From: Brassica napus
Taxonomy: Eukaryota > Streptophyta > Magnoliopsida > Brassicales > Brassicaceae
Assembly (NCBI RefSeq): GCF_020379485.1
Contig: NC_063452.1
Location: 12,007,065 to 12,071,064, forward strand
DNA length: 64,000 bases
Direction: 5' to 3'
A program made the position numbers and the translations under genes. Below the pieces are notes generated by a model, which had not been told where the DNA came from, did not search any database, and saw only the letters and a program-made list of their open reading frames with translations. Every line of letters starts with the position of its first letter. Positions within the stretch are counted from its first letter, which is position 1. Below, piece by piece: positions 45,644 to 57,744 of the stretch.

Positions 45644-45999
45644 GGACTTGTTTCTGCCTCTTCGACACACTTCCTTGGTTTCTTCACTGAAGGGAGGGCG
45701 AAAGAGGACCCAGTCTCGACCGAGCAACACCTACGTCTTCCTTTGATTCTGCATCTCTGCTCTTTATTGGTGTCCTCTTTCTGCGTGATCTACTAGAACC
45801 AAATTGTGTCATGTTCGTTTTATCTGCGGGTTCTTTCTTCCCTGTGTCCCTAACCTTACTACATGAGGGACGGATACTGGGATCTAGACTTAACCAAGGA
45901 CTGCTTGGAGAATCTCTGCCTAGTTCTTTGCCAGAACCGACATCTGTTGAAGCCACTTCTACTGCAGAGCTTCTGTAATCCTGCAGACGGAAAAGTTCA
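45481..45999. repeat. 519-bp tandem duplication, copy 1
   Basis: Identical to 46000-46518 except for at least two substitutions (45718 G versus 46237 A; 45874 A versus 46393 C). Each unit holds a piece of ABCF3 exon 4 plus intron, fused to the last DUO3 exon with its acceptor. Confidence 0.97.
45684..45980 (-). pseudogene. Extra copy of the last DUO3 exon
   Basis: Copy of 46203-46499 in the 519-bp duplication, with the same acceptor (TGCAG) and the same terminal TGA. It lies downstream of the stop used by DUO3, so it would be in the 3' UTR or be an alternative last exon. The coded tail (contains RSRRKRTPIKSRDAESK) differs from the first by one or two residues. Confidence 0.75.
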
Positions 46000-46518
46000 C
46001 GCAATGACTCCAATTATTAGTAAAATCAGCTTGTAGCTAACCTGCTTGGCCGGTATTTGAGTTTCTTCTTCCAACAGCATGGCTGTTTCAATATCAGTGT
46101 TAAGAACACATTGTAAGGCTGTCGTGTTGCCACCAACTACTTGCTTGACATGCAATACACTTGGACTTGTTTCTGCCTCTTCGACACACTTCCTTGGTTT
46201 CTTCACTGAAGGGAGGGCGAAAGAGGACCCAGTCTCAACCGAGCAACACCTACGTCTTCCTTTGATTCTGCATCTCTGCTCTTTATTGGTGTCCTCTTTC
46301 TGCGTGATCTACTAGAACCAAATTGTGTCATGTTCGTTTTATCTGCGGGTTCTTTCTTCCCTGTGTCCCTAACCTTACTACATGAGGGACGGCTACTGGG
46401 ATCTAGACTTAACCAAGGACTGCTTGGAGAATCTCTGCCTAGTTCTTTGCCAGAACCGACATCTGTTGAAGCCACTTCTACTGCAGAGCTTCTGTAATCC
46501 TGCAGACGGAAAAGTTCA
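46000..46518. repeat. 519-bp tandem duplication, copy 2
   Basis: Second unit; its DUO3-derived exon is the one directly joined to the rest of the DUO3 gene. Confidence 0.97.
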
Positions 46519-49500
46519 TGCATCACCAAAACTATCCACAAGCCACATAACTATGCAACAAAAAGAACATCTACAAAACTACTGAAAATTAGGATCAATA
46601 CATGCTTTAATCCTTTAGCTCACAGGGCCCTAAGTTATGGGAAAATAAATTACCAAACAAGAATGCTGCTCCCTGAGGCACACCGTAGATAACTGAATAA
46701 ATAACTACAACTTACCTTATCTTGCATTTCAATGATTTCTTCGCACTCAGAGCCCTCTTCCCCTTCTGAGTCGGCCATCTCTTCACACTCAAACTCGACA
46801 TGTTCTTCTTCCATCGTCTCTTCGTCAGAATCACTTAATTCCTCCTGTTCCATCACTATACCTAGATTAGATTGATCACCCATCTCGTCAATGCATCTAT
46901 CACTAGTAGCAGTTGATCCAGGCATTTCAGCGCCATCTTCACGTTGATTCATAGAATTGTCTGCAAATTCTGAAATATTTGCTGCTGAGACACTACCACG
47001 ATCTCTTACTTTAGAAGATCTCGGACTTAGATTGATATCTGAGTTCACATTTTTATCATGTTTGTTAGAACTGACAGATTTCAGGATGACATCATTACGA
47101 GCAGTACCAGGGATACAAGTCTTCTCAACAGCACTAGAAGTATCCTGACATAATTTGCGTTTCTTGCCAATATTTGTGTCTAAGTTCCCACGCCCACTAG
47201 TAAGGTAACTCGTCTCACCCTCAGTTCTTTGAAGAAGAGGATGAAAACAGCTGTCCCCCAGTGCTGGCTCGTGATCATTTGATGATGCTTTTTTCTGAAA
47301 CTGATCAGCTGAGTGATTGATCTGCCTCGGACTGCTGAAAAGACTCAGCAGCTGAGGTCGATTGTCAGAAAAGAAACTAAAGGCACTAGAACCTCCTTTG
47401 TCTCTGTTTGAAGGGTAACATGAAATTTGTCCATGCTCAGGGGTCCGGAACAATAAAGGATGCATTTGAAGATCTGAGTCATTGTCTGTCTCGCCCATCC
47501 CAGAGGAGCTCTCTGCAGGCAAATCTTTCTCGCTAGGGGGGGCATTGCTATCTCCGTCAGCTGAGAGGCAAGGAGGCTCCGTAGCCAAAACTCCCTTCCC
47601 AGAATCACTAGACATGCCACCTTTAGTCGTACAAATTTTGGAGGATGTTACAGACTGATTCTTCGCAAAAGCAGACTGTGAGATAACACGTACCGAAGAT
47701 GGAAGGTTAAGTGGAGGTAAATCAGGGGCTAGTCTTACTACACTTCTGTTGCGTAGTTTACGAGCACGATGATATGAATGCATAATTATCGGTGCTCTTG
47801 AGGTACCGGGTGCCAGCATCCGCGTATCTGTGAGAATTTGCGCAGTTTTAGACCCTTCACCAGTACATATTTGTACTGGCTGATTGCGGGGAACATTCTT
47901 TGCATTGCCAAAGGAGTGCATGGATGTAGAACAAAAGAGAGTTGGCATGCCAGGCCTCCAGTCTGCTAAAAATCCTTCATGAAGGTATGTGTCACCTGAA
48001 TTTTCCACCAATTCATGTCCAACATGATTTTCATTGGCCTTAGAAGCACCATGACGGTCCTGCAACATGTAGGCGAGAAAATTGAGTTACGGTAAACTAC
48101 ATTTTTTATGAGGGGTAGCCAAGAAATACATACCTCTTTTGTAGATGCCGGCTGCTCTCTGGACATTCTTTTCTTTGAATCAGATAATCGCCGCTTCTCC
48201 TTTTTGACATCATCGAGCTTATACGACTTCTGGATTCCAAGGGCAGTGCGCCATTGCCTTGGCAGTGTGGATGGGTCTCGATAAGGCACAATGAATTTCC
48301 ACACCGAAATCCAATCAAATTTGAAGTACCTAAGTCCCTGAGCATTCAAATTTATACTCAGCATTCAAATTTTACGATATCTAAAAGGGTGAGCTTGTCA
48401 AATTACCTCTTCTATACGTTCTATCTCTTGCGGGGTCAGGGGAGAGCTTTTCATCCTCAAAACTGCCTGTAAGTGGCAAAATACACACACACACACACCA
48501 GTAAGGACAAAATCCAGTATAACCTTGAAACTGAAGTTGGAACATAATCAACTACATATCATTATTAGGCATCCGTCTGGATCTGTCTTAAACATGTAAT
48601 GTAGATTTGCATAATGTATTTATATGTTATATGGTTTCACAGTGCTTACTTGTCGACAAACAAGTTCAGGCCACTGACTTTAGGGAACCGACATGCAGAC
48701 AGATAAGAATACAAATAGAAAGGTGATAAACCATATCAAGAGTATAACAGACCTTAATTGGATTATCTGGCGCTTTAGATGATCTCCGGTTTTTTTGCCG
48801 AATATGAATCTGAAACAAATAAAAGTGGAATGTATTAGAAGAGACAAGTCTTTCATTCCTTGATCGCCAGCCTGGCTGATGAACACCCTATCAAACCACA
48901 TGGACATGCAGATCATGATGTACATCAAATTCAATACAGTTACGTTTAGACCCCCAATTTTTTTTCCCAAATCTACAGAAACTCGGTGATGATTACCTGA
49001 TGCTCGCCTTTACATGGAAGAAAGCGCTGCTTTATTGCCTTCCAGTCTGAGTTATATTCCATAATTCCAAGAGCCAATAATCTGTATACAAGCAGCAGCA
49101 CAACGGATCAATTTTTAAACTAGATTAGAGCAAAGAGGAAAGGAAAAAGAACTCACTCATCCTCAGCGTCAGTGAAAAGGAACCGATTGCTAACAGCTGC
49201 AGCAGGTGGCTTGTGGGGATATAGCGATACTTTGAACAAGGGCAGGAATGTTTTAGCTAACTTGGCGATATCCTTATGGACCAAGGCAACAGATTCCTTT
49301 TTGGCCGATTCAACGATTGTAGCAGCTAACGTCTTCTTACACTGCTGCTGATGTGATAATGACATAGAAGGAGGATTGTTGATGTGCTGGAGAGGAAGTG
49401 GAAACAATGGCATTCTTTGAGACAAAGCATCAAAACCGGATTCCACTTGACACCTTCGATAATCTTGAACAGCTACAATGGTTCAATAACAAAGACAATT

Positions 49501-50572
49501 ATATAGAAAAATAAAAAAATATAGAGATATAGCACACTATGTTTCTACACAATAACATACCGGTAGAAACATCAGCTAGATATCTGCCAGCTAGATTCAC
49601 AGTATTCATCACAGATGATGCGGAACGAGAGACAAGAAGATGACTTTGGCGTGAAACATATCCTTGGTGTTGTTGGATCATCTCAGAGATAAGTCCTTGA
49701 ACCTGGGTGCCAATCTGTTGGCGTGAATAATCAAGTGCACAAAGAGAGTAAACCTGGATGAGAAGCTGAAGGTGGTCTTGGATCAAACAATGCAACTCTC
49801 CAATTTGGGATTGAGTGAAGCCAATTCCTTTGCTGTTAACCGACGAAGAAGCAAGCGATTCAGGAGCAGCAGGAAGCAACATCCTCACAGGCTGTACGAC
49901 TGGCAAGATAGGGCGTAACAATCTCGCAGCCTGCTCAGGAGAATCATCGATTCTAGAGATGCTTTGTTTTCTCTTCTGCCTAGTCACACGCCGCTGCTTG
50001 GTGACGCCATCAGCTGTGGTCTTTTCAGGTATAGGTTCGTCGTCATCAGTCTCCAGCGCTTCCTCGAGCTCAATCTCGAAGTCTAGGTCGTTATCCTCGT
50101 CATCATCGTGCACCGAGTGAACCTCGGGGGCGTCTCCACTGTGTAAAACGGCGGCGAGAAACTTGCGGTACTCCTCCTGATCATCAACGTTTGGAATGTC
50201 GTCCTCGTCATCAGTCTCCTGAAGGAAAGCCTCGAGATCGTCAAGAGTGAAACTCTCGAGGGAGTACCGAGCTCTGGTTCGCTTGCAGATTGCGTCATCT
50301 TCTTCCTCCTCCTTCGAGCCTTGCGGGGGAGAGACGTTGGGGATTGATTCGACTTGCACCGCCGCGATTTCCTCCTTAGCTGCTTCTTCCCTGACGCCGC
50401 CGTCTAAGCTTGGCGCAATGCTATTGACAGGTTCAGCGTCGAGAGTTTCGACATCAGAGCTCAAACTGGAAGAAGCTTCACGGGAAGGGGTTTCCTTTAG
50501 AAGAGGATTGAAATCGACATCTTCTTCTTCCTCCTCCTCTTCTGAAATTAGGGTTTCTTCTAATCGATCCAT
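46203..50572 (-). CDS. DUO3: DUO3-like (GON-4-like) SANT-domain regulator
   Basis: About eight exons. Exon 1 (50572-49561) has acidic runs (SEEEEEEEDVDFNPLLKE) and the conserved GON4-type region. Exon 2 is 49472-49157. Then a short exon with the SANT/Myb-like helix (MEYNSDWKAIKQRFLP), an exon RQKNRRSSKAPDNPIK, an exon SSPLTPQEIERIEE, an exon FDWISVWKFIVPYRDP, the long exon about 48061-46719 ending in an acidic region (ECEEMADSEGEEGSECEE), and a last exon 46499-46203. DUO3 (At1g64570) is a nuclear regulator needed for sperm-cell division and specification and for embryo growth. The last exon stops at a TGA, and only a 1-nt frame change separates it from KKPRKCVEEAETSP, which reads straight into ABCF3 sequence. 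The native C-terminus may therefore be altered. Middle exon borders approximate. Confidence 0.88.
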
Positions 50573-50866
50573 TAATTAGGGTTGGTTCCGCTATCGAACG
50601 AACAAGTTTCGATTCCAGGCTTTATCAATTTATTTACTTTGACACAAACCAATCGAAAAGACAGGGAGAAGAGAGAGAGATAGAGAGAAAGAAAGAAAAC
50701 CATAAAATTATAAATGTTTGTTGTTCAATCGTCTCTCTCAAAAAAAACGCTTTGATGTGAAACGTAACTAGTAATTACATGAAGGCTTAGACACGGTAAC
50801 TGCGAAATAATCCTGAAACAGGCCCATTTGCCCATCTTCGTAATCCCGTTCAGTTCGCCGAATTAA
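50573..50866. other. DUO3 upstream region
   Basis: Contains a purine-rich stretch GGGAGAAGAGAGAGAGATAGAG around 50660-50690 that is likely in the 5' UTR or promoter. No other gene. Confidence 0.5.
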
Positions 50867-51131
50867 GGGCGTAACTGGTAACAACTAAAATAAATATATG
50901 GAATGATAAGAATTATAATTTCTGGAATTTAATGGAATGGAATCAGCATTCCACTTATTCCAAAACGTTTTTGATTTGGAATGATTTTTCAAATGATAGT
51001 TATTTTTTCTGGAATGTTATGGAATGACATATTCCATTTTTTAGTTGTAACTGGTAAATTTTTTTTGGAATGCATATGAATCAAGCATTCTGGAAGTTTT
51101 TATTCCAAAAAATTGCATTCCAGTTGCAGCC
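50867..51131. mobile_element. Harbinger-like MITE
   Basis: About 265 bp with ends GGGCGTAACTGG and, inverted, GGCTGCAACTGG, flanked by TAA (50864-50866 and 51132-51134). The interior repeats TGGAATG/CATTCCA in both orientations. A 3-bp TAA duplication fits PIF/Harbinger. Ends match at about 9 of 12 positions, so moderate confidence. Confidence 0.6.
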
Positions 51132-51290
51132 TAAATGATTTCAAGAGAAAATGCTTTATTGTGTACATTTTAAATTTGTTTTCTTTAATTGACATACTTT
51201 TTTAATCCAGTGTTCAACCACTGTTTTGAAATTACGTTAGAATTCAATTTGCGTCATTTACAATGAAGGAAATAATAAATTTAATAGTTT

Positions 51291-51604
51291 ATTTTTTTAA
51301 CGTTGATTTATTATGGCATTACAATTATGAAAAAAATTACATAGACGATTTGACAACCGATAATACTACCTGTCTGATGAGGATCTACGCCTAAGTGCAT
51401 CACCTGAGCCGTTCTATGAAGATCCACGCCTGACTGAATTTACTTGCACCATGTTGAAGATCCCTTGTAAGTCTTTCTTCCGTAGTCTGCAGTAATAAAT
51501 TGCTTTCTCCGGAACTTGAAACCTGGATTTCCTGTATTCTATTGGGATTCGAACCCTAGACTAGAAACCTTTAAACCTTCACCATTAAGCTACAGTGCTT
51601 CCAC
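51291..51604 (-). mobile_element. tRNA-derived SINE
   Basis: Minus-strand element of 314 bp with a perfect 14-bp target duplication AAATTTAATAGTTT (51277-51290 and 51605-51618). At its 5' end are a polymerase III box A (TAGCTTAATGG, 51592-51582) and box B (GGTTCGAATC, 51555-51546), 27 bases apart. It ends in an A-rich tail at 51300-51291. This is the standard structure of a plant SINE. The family was not identified. Confidence 0.85.
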
Positions 51605-51941
51605 AAATTTAATAGTTTGTTTGTAGACAAAATATTACTAGAAAACATTACTATAAATTTATCTAAAAGGTATAATTTGATTATGCATTACAAGTGCTCT
51701 GTATTATAATTTTGTATTCCACAATTTGAATTCAGAAAGTAAACAGTAAGTCTAAGAATTATATAGGAGAATTGGAGAAATGAAGAGAGCATAAACACAC
51801 ATTATTATTAGGTGTTGGGTACTATTAATAATTTCTTTTTAAAGTATAAACTGATTTCAAAATTCACTTGTTTGATTTTCAACAAAATCCACACAAGAAA
51901 AAGGCCAGCAAGGAATGAAACTGAGGTTTAGAGAGAAAAAC

Positions 51942-52591
51942 TTAAGAAGAAGATTGGAGAAGTTTCTTGTAGTCATGGAAGGTTCCTTGGAATGGTGCAA
52001 TCCTGCCGTCTGACACAACCCACAGCTCATCCACGCTTCCCGATATCAGATGCTCGTCGTGACTCACCTATTCACCACAACCACACACACACACACATTT
52101 GTTTTTTAATCTTTGCCCTAATAAGAAGACAAAGGACTTGATACTAGAGTTATTGTTGTTGTTACCATGCAAATACCGCCTTGGAATAGGACAAGTCCTT
52201 GAATCAAAGCTTCCACAGCATCCAGATCCTGACACATTATTATTACATTAGTTTATAGCAAATCCTTTGCTGCTTATTTATTAACAAGAAGAATATGGCT
52301 TACAAGATGATTGGAGGGCTCATCGAGCAATAGCAAGTGCGGTTTCTTGAATGTGATCTTGGCAAATGCCACTCTGCTTTTCTGACCACCTGACAAAGTG
52401 TACATTGGCTGCAGTGCCAGATTTCCAGTGACCCCAAGAGAACCCAGGTGACTTCTCAGCTTTTGTTCCGGTACTCCCTGCCCCCATTCAATCCACATAC
52501 CAGTTACTGACATATTGATAACCCAAATGCGTCTATATTTTGATTCAAACTAGACTTGTCCCCGTAAGAAGAAGACAAACCGTAACTATTG

Positions 52592-52635
<44 letters not shown>

Positions 52636-55600
52636 TCCTTTGTAACTTGATTATGATGTCCTGTTAACTGAAACAAGCAAAGAAGAGGGATCTAACGGGT
52701 TTGTGAACTTACAGGGTAGCAGCGCATCATATATAGAAGAGGATTCGAAGAAAGGTCTAGCCCATCCACATGGTGCTGACTAAAGACTGCAACTCTAACC
52801 TGTCAAAGGACATATCAATACATCATATTAGGGCCACCGACAAGTTTAGCATTAGTAGAGCAGGGAAACCAATCCAAATCCTTAAACATAGAAGGCGTCA
52901 ACATAACTGAAGAATAAGAAAGGGTCATCCCAAATTTGTTGTTCAGATAAGAGGAAGAGAGCCCTTCTACCATACCTTAGCAGAACGGAAAACTGTTCCA
53001 GAGCTTGGCTGCAGTTCCCCAGAAATAAGTTTGAGAATAGTTGATTTACCAATACCATTCGCTCCCACCACTGCAAAACGATGAGAAGAAAACCATATAT
53101 AGAGCTTTAAATGCTAGTAAGAGCCTCGAAAATTAAGTTCAGAAGTTCTACACGTTCTTTAATGCTGAAAATAATGATATCCACAAAATGACTGATGAAA
53201 GATTAATAATTTATAAAGATGCATCATCTGTGTGATCTCATAATTGAGGGAAGGGGGAGCCTTCTTACTTGCAATACGGCTATCCAGATCTATTCCGAAA
53301 TTCAGGTTCTTAAACAACAACGGACCACCAGGGTAGCCAAATGATGCATCACTGTAAAAGAGAATAAACGAGTAAGAAAATATATCACCTGGATCCTCCC
53401 CATACCACAATTAAAGAAGTTTGCGACAGATTCAAACCTGAAACTGATAATAGGGGGTCCAGGCTTATCGTCAGGAGTTGGGAATTCAAATTTGTAGCTG
53501 CACAAGAAAAACAAGAGGTTAATGTATATAAAGATTGGAGCTGAGAGCAAGCATCGAATGCTACTGCGGCAATTTTATCCAATACGAGAGTATAGCATCA
53601 TTCCAGATTTCAATAATCTATGAGAGGCGTTTAACTTACTCAGGATCATTAATAACTTGATCCACATGGGCCAGCCGGTCAATTGCCTGGGTAATAGAAA
53701 CAATAATGTTAGAGCACCACTGACAGGCCAACAACATATATAATCAAATAAATAGTTGTAACTGTTGAGACCTTGATTCTTGACTGAACAAGCGACGCCC
53801 TCTTCGCATTGAAACGAAATTTATCAATGAACGCCTGCACAGAAAAAATAAATATTAAATTGATATCCCTACGCAGGAAGACTACTAAACAAAGACGAGT
53901 TGAAAACAGAATATATGATATCAATATCATTGAGAAGAAAAAGAAAAGAAACCTGCATATGTGCCCGTGATCGTTCACTTGATTCAAAAGCTTTTTGCTG
54001 ATTCTTCACATGTTCGTCCCGTGTTCTTTCGAAAGTATCATAGTTTCCCTTATAGGTACTAAGTTTTTGGTTTTGCAAATGGATGATGTCCGTGACCACC
54101 TGCAGCCAAAAACAAGCATTACACGTATGTCCAGAGATATTATCTGCATGAAGATCACGGGAGAGAGAGGAAAGTACCGTGTTCAAGAATTCCCTAGCAT
54201 GTGAAACGACGATAAATGTTTTAGGCCACTTCGTTAGATATGTTTCCAACCATAAGACAGCGTGGAGATCAAGATGGTTCTACCAAAACAGAGGATAGGA
54301 AACTCAGATATTTGAATTAGAAAGAAACAGATTTATGTTAATTAGAGAAGGTCATAAAGAAAACACACCGTAGGTTCATCAAGCAACAACAAATCAGGCT
54401 CAATAAATAGAGCACGAGCAAGCGCAATTCGCATCCTCCAACCTCCTGAAAAAGTATTTGTAGATTTCTTCTGCATTTCTGGAGTGAAACTGAGCCCCTG
54501 GAAATATTATAGAGACAACGTTTGCAAGTTTAGATGTGGAAAGCAACAAAAAAGCACATGCAAAAATTAAACAGAAGAGAACATCCAAATCTAGCTTTTG
54601 ATATGATTTTTGTAATGATTGGTCACGAATTGCTTCCAGATATGCATATCCTTGTGGTTATATCTATGCTTTCATGAGAGAAAAATATATTCTAAGAGGG
54701 CAGCAGAAACTGTTTAATGGTAATGGGAAACTTACAGCAAGGATACTAGCTGCACGAGCCTCAGCAGTATAAGCATCAATTGCATCGAGCCGTTTGTATA
54801 TTTCTTCAAGCCTTTGAGACATAAGATCTCCTTCAGCTGTATCTTTGGTAGGCACTCCATCCTTAGCTGTGGGTTCTTCCACATCCAGTTCCCTCTTCAG
54901 ATAACCAAAACATAGACAACAGTACAACCAAAGACAGATGAAACCGGGGAAAAAGGACACAAAGGAGTCAAAATGCTAATACCAAGAGGCAATGACTCCT
55001 CTATTAGTAAAAGAAGCTTGTAGCTAACCTGCTTAGCCAGTATTTGAGTTTCTTCTTCCAACAGCTTGGCTCTTTCAATATCAGTGTTGAGAACACATTG
55101 CAAGGCTGTGGTGTTGTCACCAACGACTTCTTGCTCGACATGCAATATCTGGCAGTTAGCAGGAATACCCTCGATGGCATGCATAGCCATATACCTCAAA
55201 AAGGTTGTTTTTCCGGTACCATTTCGTCCAACAAGGCCTGTATAGTAATAATCCAAAGAGAACAAGTACTCATTTGTAAGCACCCATTACTTGGATTTAA
55301 ACAGAACGTTAAAAGAAATAAAGAAGAAACCGACCATAGTGGCGTCCAAAAGAGAGGGTGATAGATCCGTCGACGATGAGATCACGGCCACCAACAGAGA
55401 CATTGAAGTTATCCATATGAATATCTCTGACAGTAGAGCCACCACCAGTGTCATGATTAACACTAACAGTAGGCATCCCTGCTTTAACAGCTTCCATTTC
55501 AGCAACATGCTGCTGATATTGAACCTGTATAAACAAGAAACCAGTCGGTCAATCATCAAAGGAACATAACAAACTAAAAGAATCAAAAGAAAAAAATAGA

Positions 55601-56218
55601 ATCATATAGTACTTCTCTTTGGCGATCATCCTTCTTCTTTCTCCTCTCGATCTTAGCTTTGTCACGCTCTGAGAGCAAAGGACCATCAGTGGGCTCAGGC
55701 TTCTTCTTCTTAACAGGACCGTCGTCCATGCCATCGTTCATCCGCACAGGCATGGCGAGACTCCTAACAGTTGGAGTAGGCTTCACCAATCCATGCTTCC
55801 CAAACTTATCCGCAAGTTTGCTACAAACCTACACAATCCCAATTCCCCCCACATCATTTCAGATATGATTCACCACAGTAACAGCGAAGATCCTAAGGAC
55901 ACAAGCAAGAAAGATAAAAACGAATCTAGAATACGATAATCGCCGCAAAAATGAAGTATAGTCAGTACGGATTCTGCTGAAGTATAGTCAATACGGATTC
56001 TGCTGATTGCTTACCAATCGGCACTCGTCGAAATCGGAGACGCATTCAGCAGCGACGAGGAGGTCACCGACGGCATCAACGGCACCCTCACCTTCCTCGC
56101 CGAAGTCGAAATCCTCGTCGGCCAGGACATTGATGATGTACTCCATGATCGGCTCGTCCACATCCTTTGCTCTGCTTCCCAGCACTTCATACACCACCGA
56201 GCTCGCAACTTCCGTCAT
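51942..56218 (-). CDS. ABCF3: ABCF3-like (GCN20-type) ABC ATPase
   Basis: Multi-exon gene from [12 protein letters not shown] (ATG 56218) to the stop TAA at 51944-51942. N-terminal GCN20-type region, then basic [14 protein letters not shown]. The first ATPase domain has Walker [10 protein letters not shown], signature [13 protein letters not shown] and Walker B LLLLDEPT with NHLDLHAVL. The linker is rich in lysine and glutamate. The second ATPase domain has [37 protein letters not shown] and the H-loop MVSHDEH. ABCF proteins lack membrane segments; GCN20 types act with GCN1 on ribosomes during eIF2-alpha phosphorylation. Counterpart of At1g64550, as I remember it. All NTPase motifs are intact. 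It is the parent of the duplicate at 44340-45643. A (TA)n tract lies in an intron. Confidence 0.95.
52594..52632. repeat. (TA)n microsatellite in an ABCF3 intron
   Basis: About 39 bases of TA repeat. Confidence 0.95.
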
Positions 56219-57265
56219 CGCCGCACTCTATTTTCTTCTGATTTTGATTCTCGCTCTCAGATGAGAAATGAAGGGAAGGGCGAACCGTTTTAGGGCTTGA
56301 TGGGCCTATTTGGAACCTTGATGGGCCCTACTAAACCATCTGGCTTAATCAGAGGGTTTATTATGGAGCTTGGTTCTCTCCTTTAAGAACATGGTTATCG
56401 TCATATCTTAAGCCCATTTCTTAGCTATTATGGGTCGAAATAAAAATGAAAAATACTTAAAACGTTTGCAAACGGGCCATCTTATTTCTTAGTTAAGAAA
56501 TTCTCGGGCTCGTCCTTCAGGGGCAGGTGTCACATGTTAGTTGGGTCTAGGGTTTGTGTACGGGAAAGGAGTGTATCTCTCTCGTTCTTCTCATTTCTTC
56601 TTCTCTCGAACTCTCTCGACGCTGACTAGGTGGTAAAATCGAAATCCCAATCGTTTTTCTCATTTCTTCTTCCGTCATCCCAAAAGTTTGCCGGCGATTT
56701 CATGCCCAAATCCAAAACCTCTAGTTGATTGCGGTCACTCGACATCGATTTCATCAATCTGTTCTTACCTCCGCAGACGTCCATTGCCCTAATCGAAATC
56801 TTCTCGTCCGCCGATTCAAATCTAAACAAGGTATCTGTTCCTCCTCCGTTTAGAGATTTAGATGATTTTGTTGTGATGATATCATTGATGTTTCTGATTA
56901 TTTGGTTTGTGCATGGTTCGTCTTTCTCCTCTGTGAAAATCTTGAAAATAAAATTGAAATAATCGAATGGATATTTAGTTACATTGATTGCTTTCTGAAT
57001 TAGGGTTTGCTTTATGTGATATAATTAAAATTGAAAATATGAGATATAGGGTTAGCTATGTTTGAAAATCGTGTTTGAATGTTCATGGGGGATTGACATT
57101 TTTTAACAAAGTTTGATAATCGTGTGATAATTCCCGGGTTTGCAATCAGTGACATTTTTTAACAAATTTTTAATCGTCTATTGTGAGATTGTAATAAAGC
57201 TAATCTGGTATTGTGAGATTGTTATACTTAACTCTTTAAAGAAGAAGAACAAACATATCCATCAA
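56219..57265 (+). other. ABCF3 upstream region with possible orphan 5' exon
   Basis: 56219-56400 is the ABCF3 promoter side. On the plus strand 56570-56830 looks like a plant 5' UTR exon: TCTCTCGTTCTTCTC runs, then a donor AACAAG|GTATCT at 56830, followed by intron-like T-rich DNA with TTAGGGTTTGC. No ATG-led exon follows before the CACTA insertion at 57266. It may be the start of a neighbouring gene whose body is beyond the transposon, or a remnant. Confidence 0.35.
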
Positions 57266-57640
57266 CACTACAAGAAAACACGCCGAATTCCGACGGAGAT
57301 TCCGACGGACATCAATGTCGTCGGATGTTTGTGATGGATTACCGACCAATTTCCGACGAAAACCAAAAATTTGAAGTCGTCGAAATTCCGTCGGCCATTT
57401 CCGACGGAATTCCGACGAAACATGGGTCGTCGGAATATACCGACGAACTTCCGACGACATTCCGATTAGCAGTACAGTCGTCGGTATTCCGTCGGAATTT
57501 TCCGACGAATTTCCGACGAACCATGTGACCGTTGCCGACAAATATATATGACCGTTGTATAGCCGTTTGAGATTGGAAAATACCGACGGAATTCCGACGG
57601 ACTTCTTTACATCCGTCGGAATTTCGTCGGAAAGTTGTCG
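57266..57640. repeat. CACTA left terminal and subterminal repeats
   Basis: 14-bp terminus, then more than fifteen copies of CCGACGAA or TTCCGACGG in both orientations, many as palindromes such as TTCCGTCGGAA. Directly upstream of the transposase gene, so it also serves as its promoter region. Confidence 0.9.
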
Positions 57641-57744
57641 GAGGGCCGTAAGCAATTTCCTATAAATACAACCCCTCCTCATTTAACTCATTCACACTTC
57701 ATTCTCTCTTCATTCTCTTTAGTCATAACAATTCCGTGAAAATC

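Noticed and set aside
45475..46206. Functional gene for the KKPRKCVEEAETSP-ABCF3 chimera
   Set aside because: Open for only about 70 codons, no start context, and out of frame with DUO3 upstream; better explained as junction debris.
50247..50579. Ser-rich plus-strand ORF
   Set aside because: Antisense shadow of the acidic DUO3 first exon.
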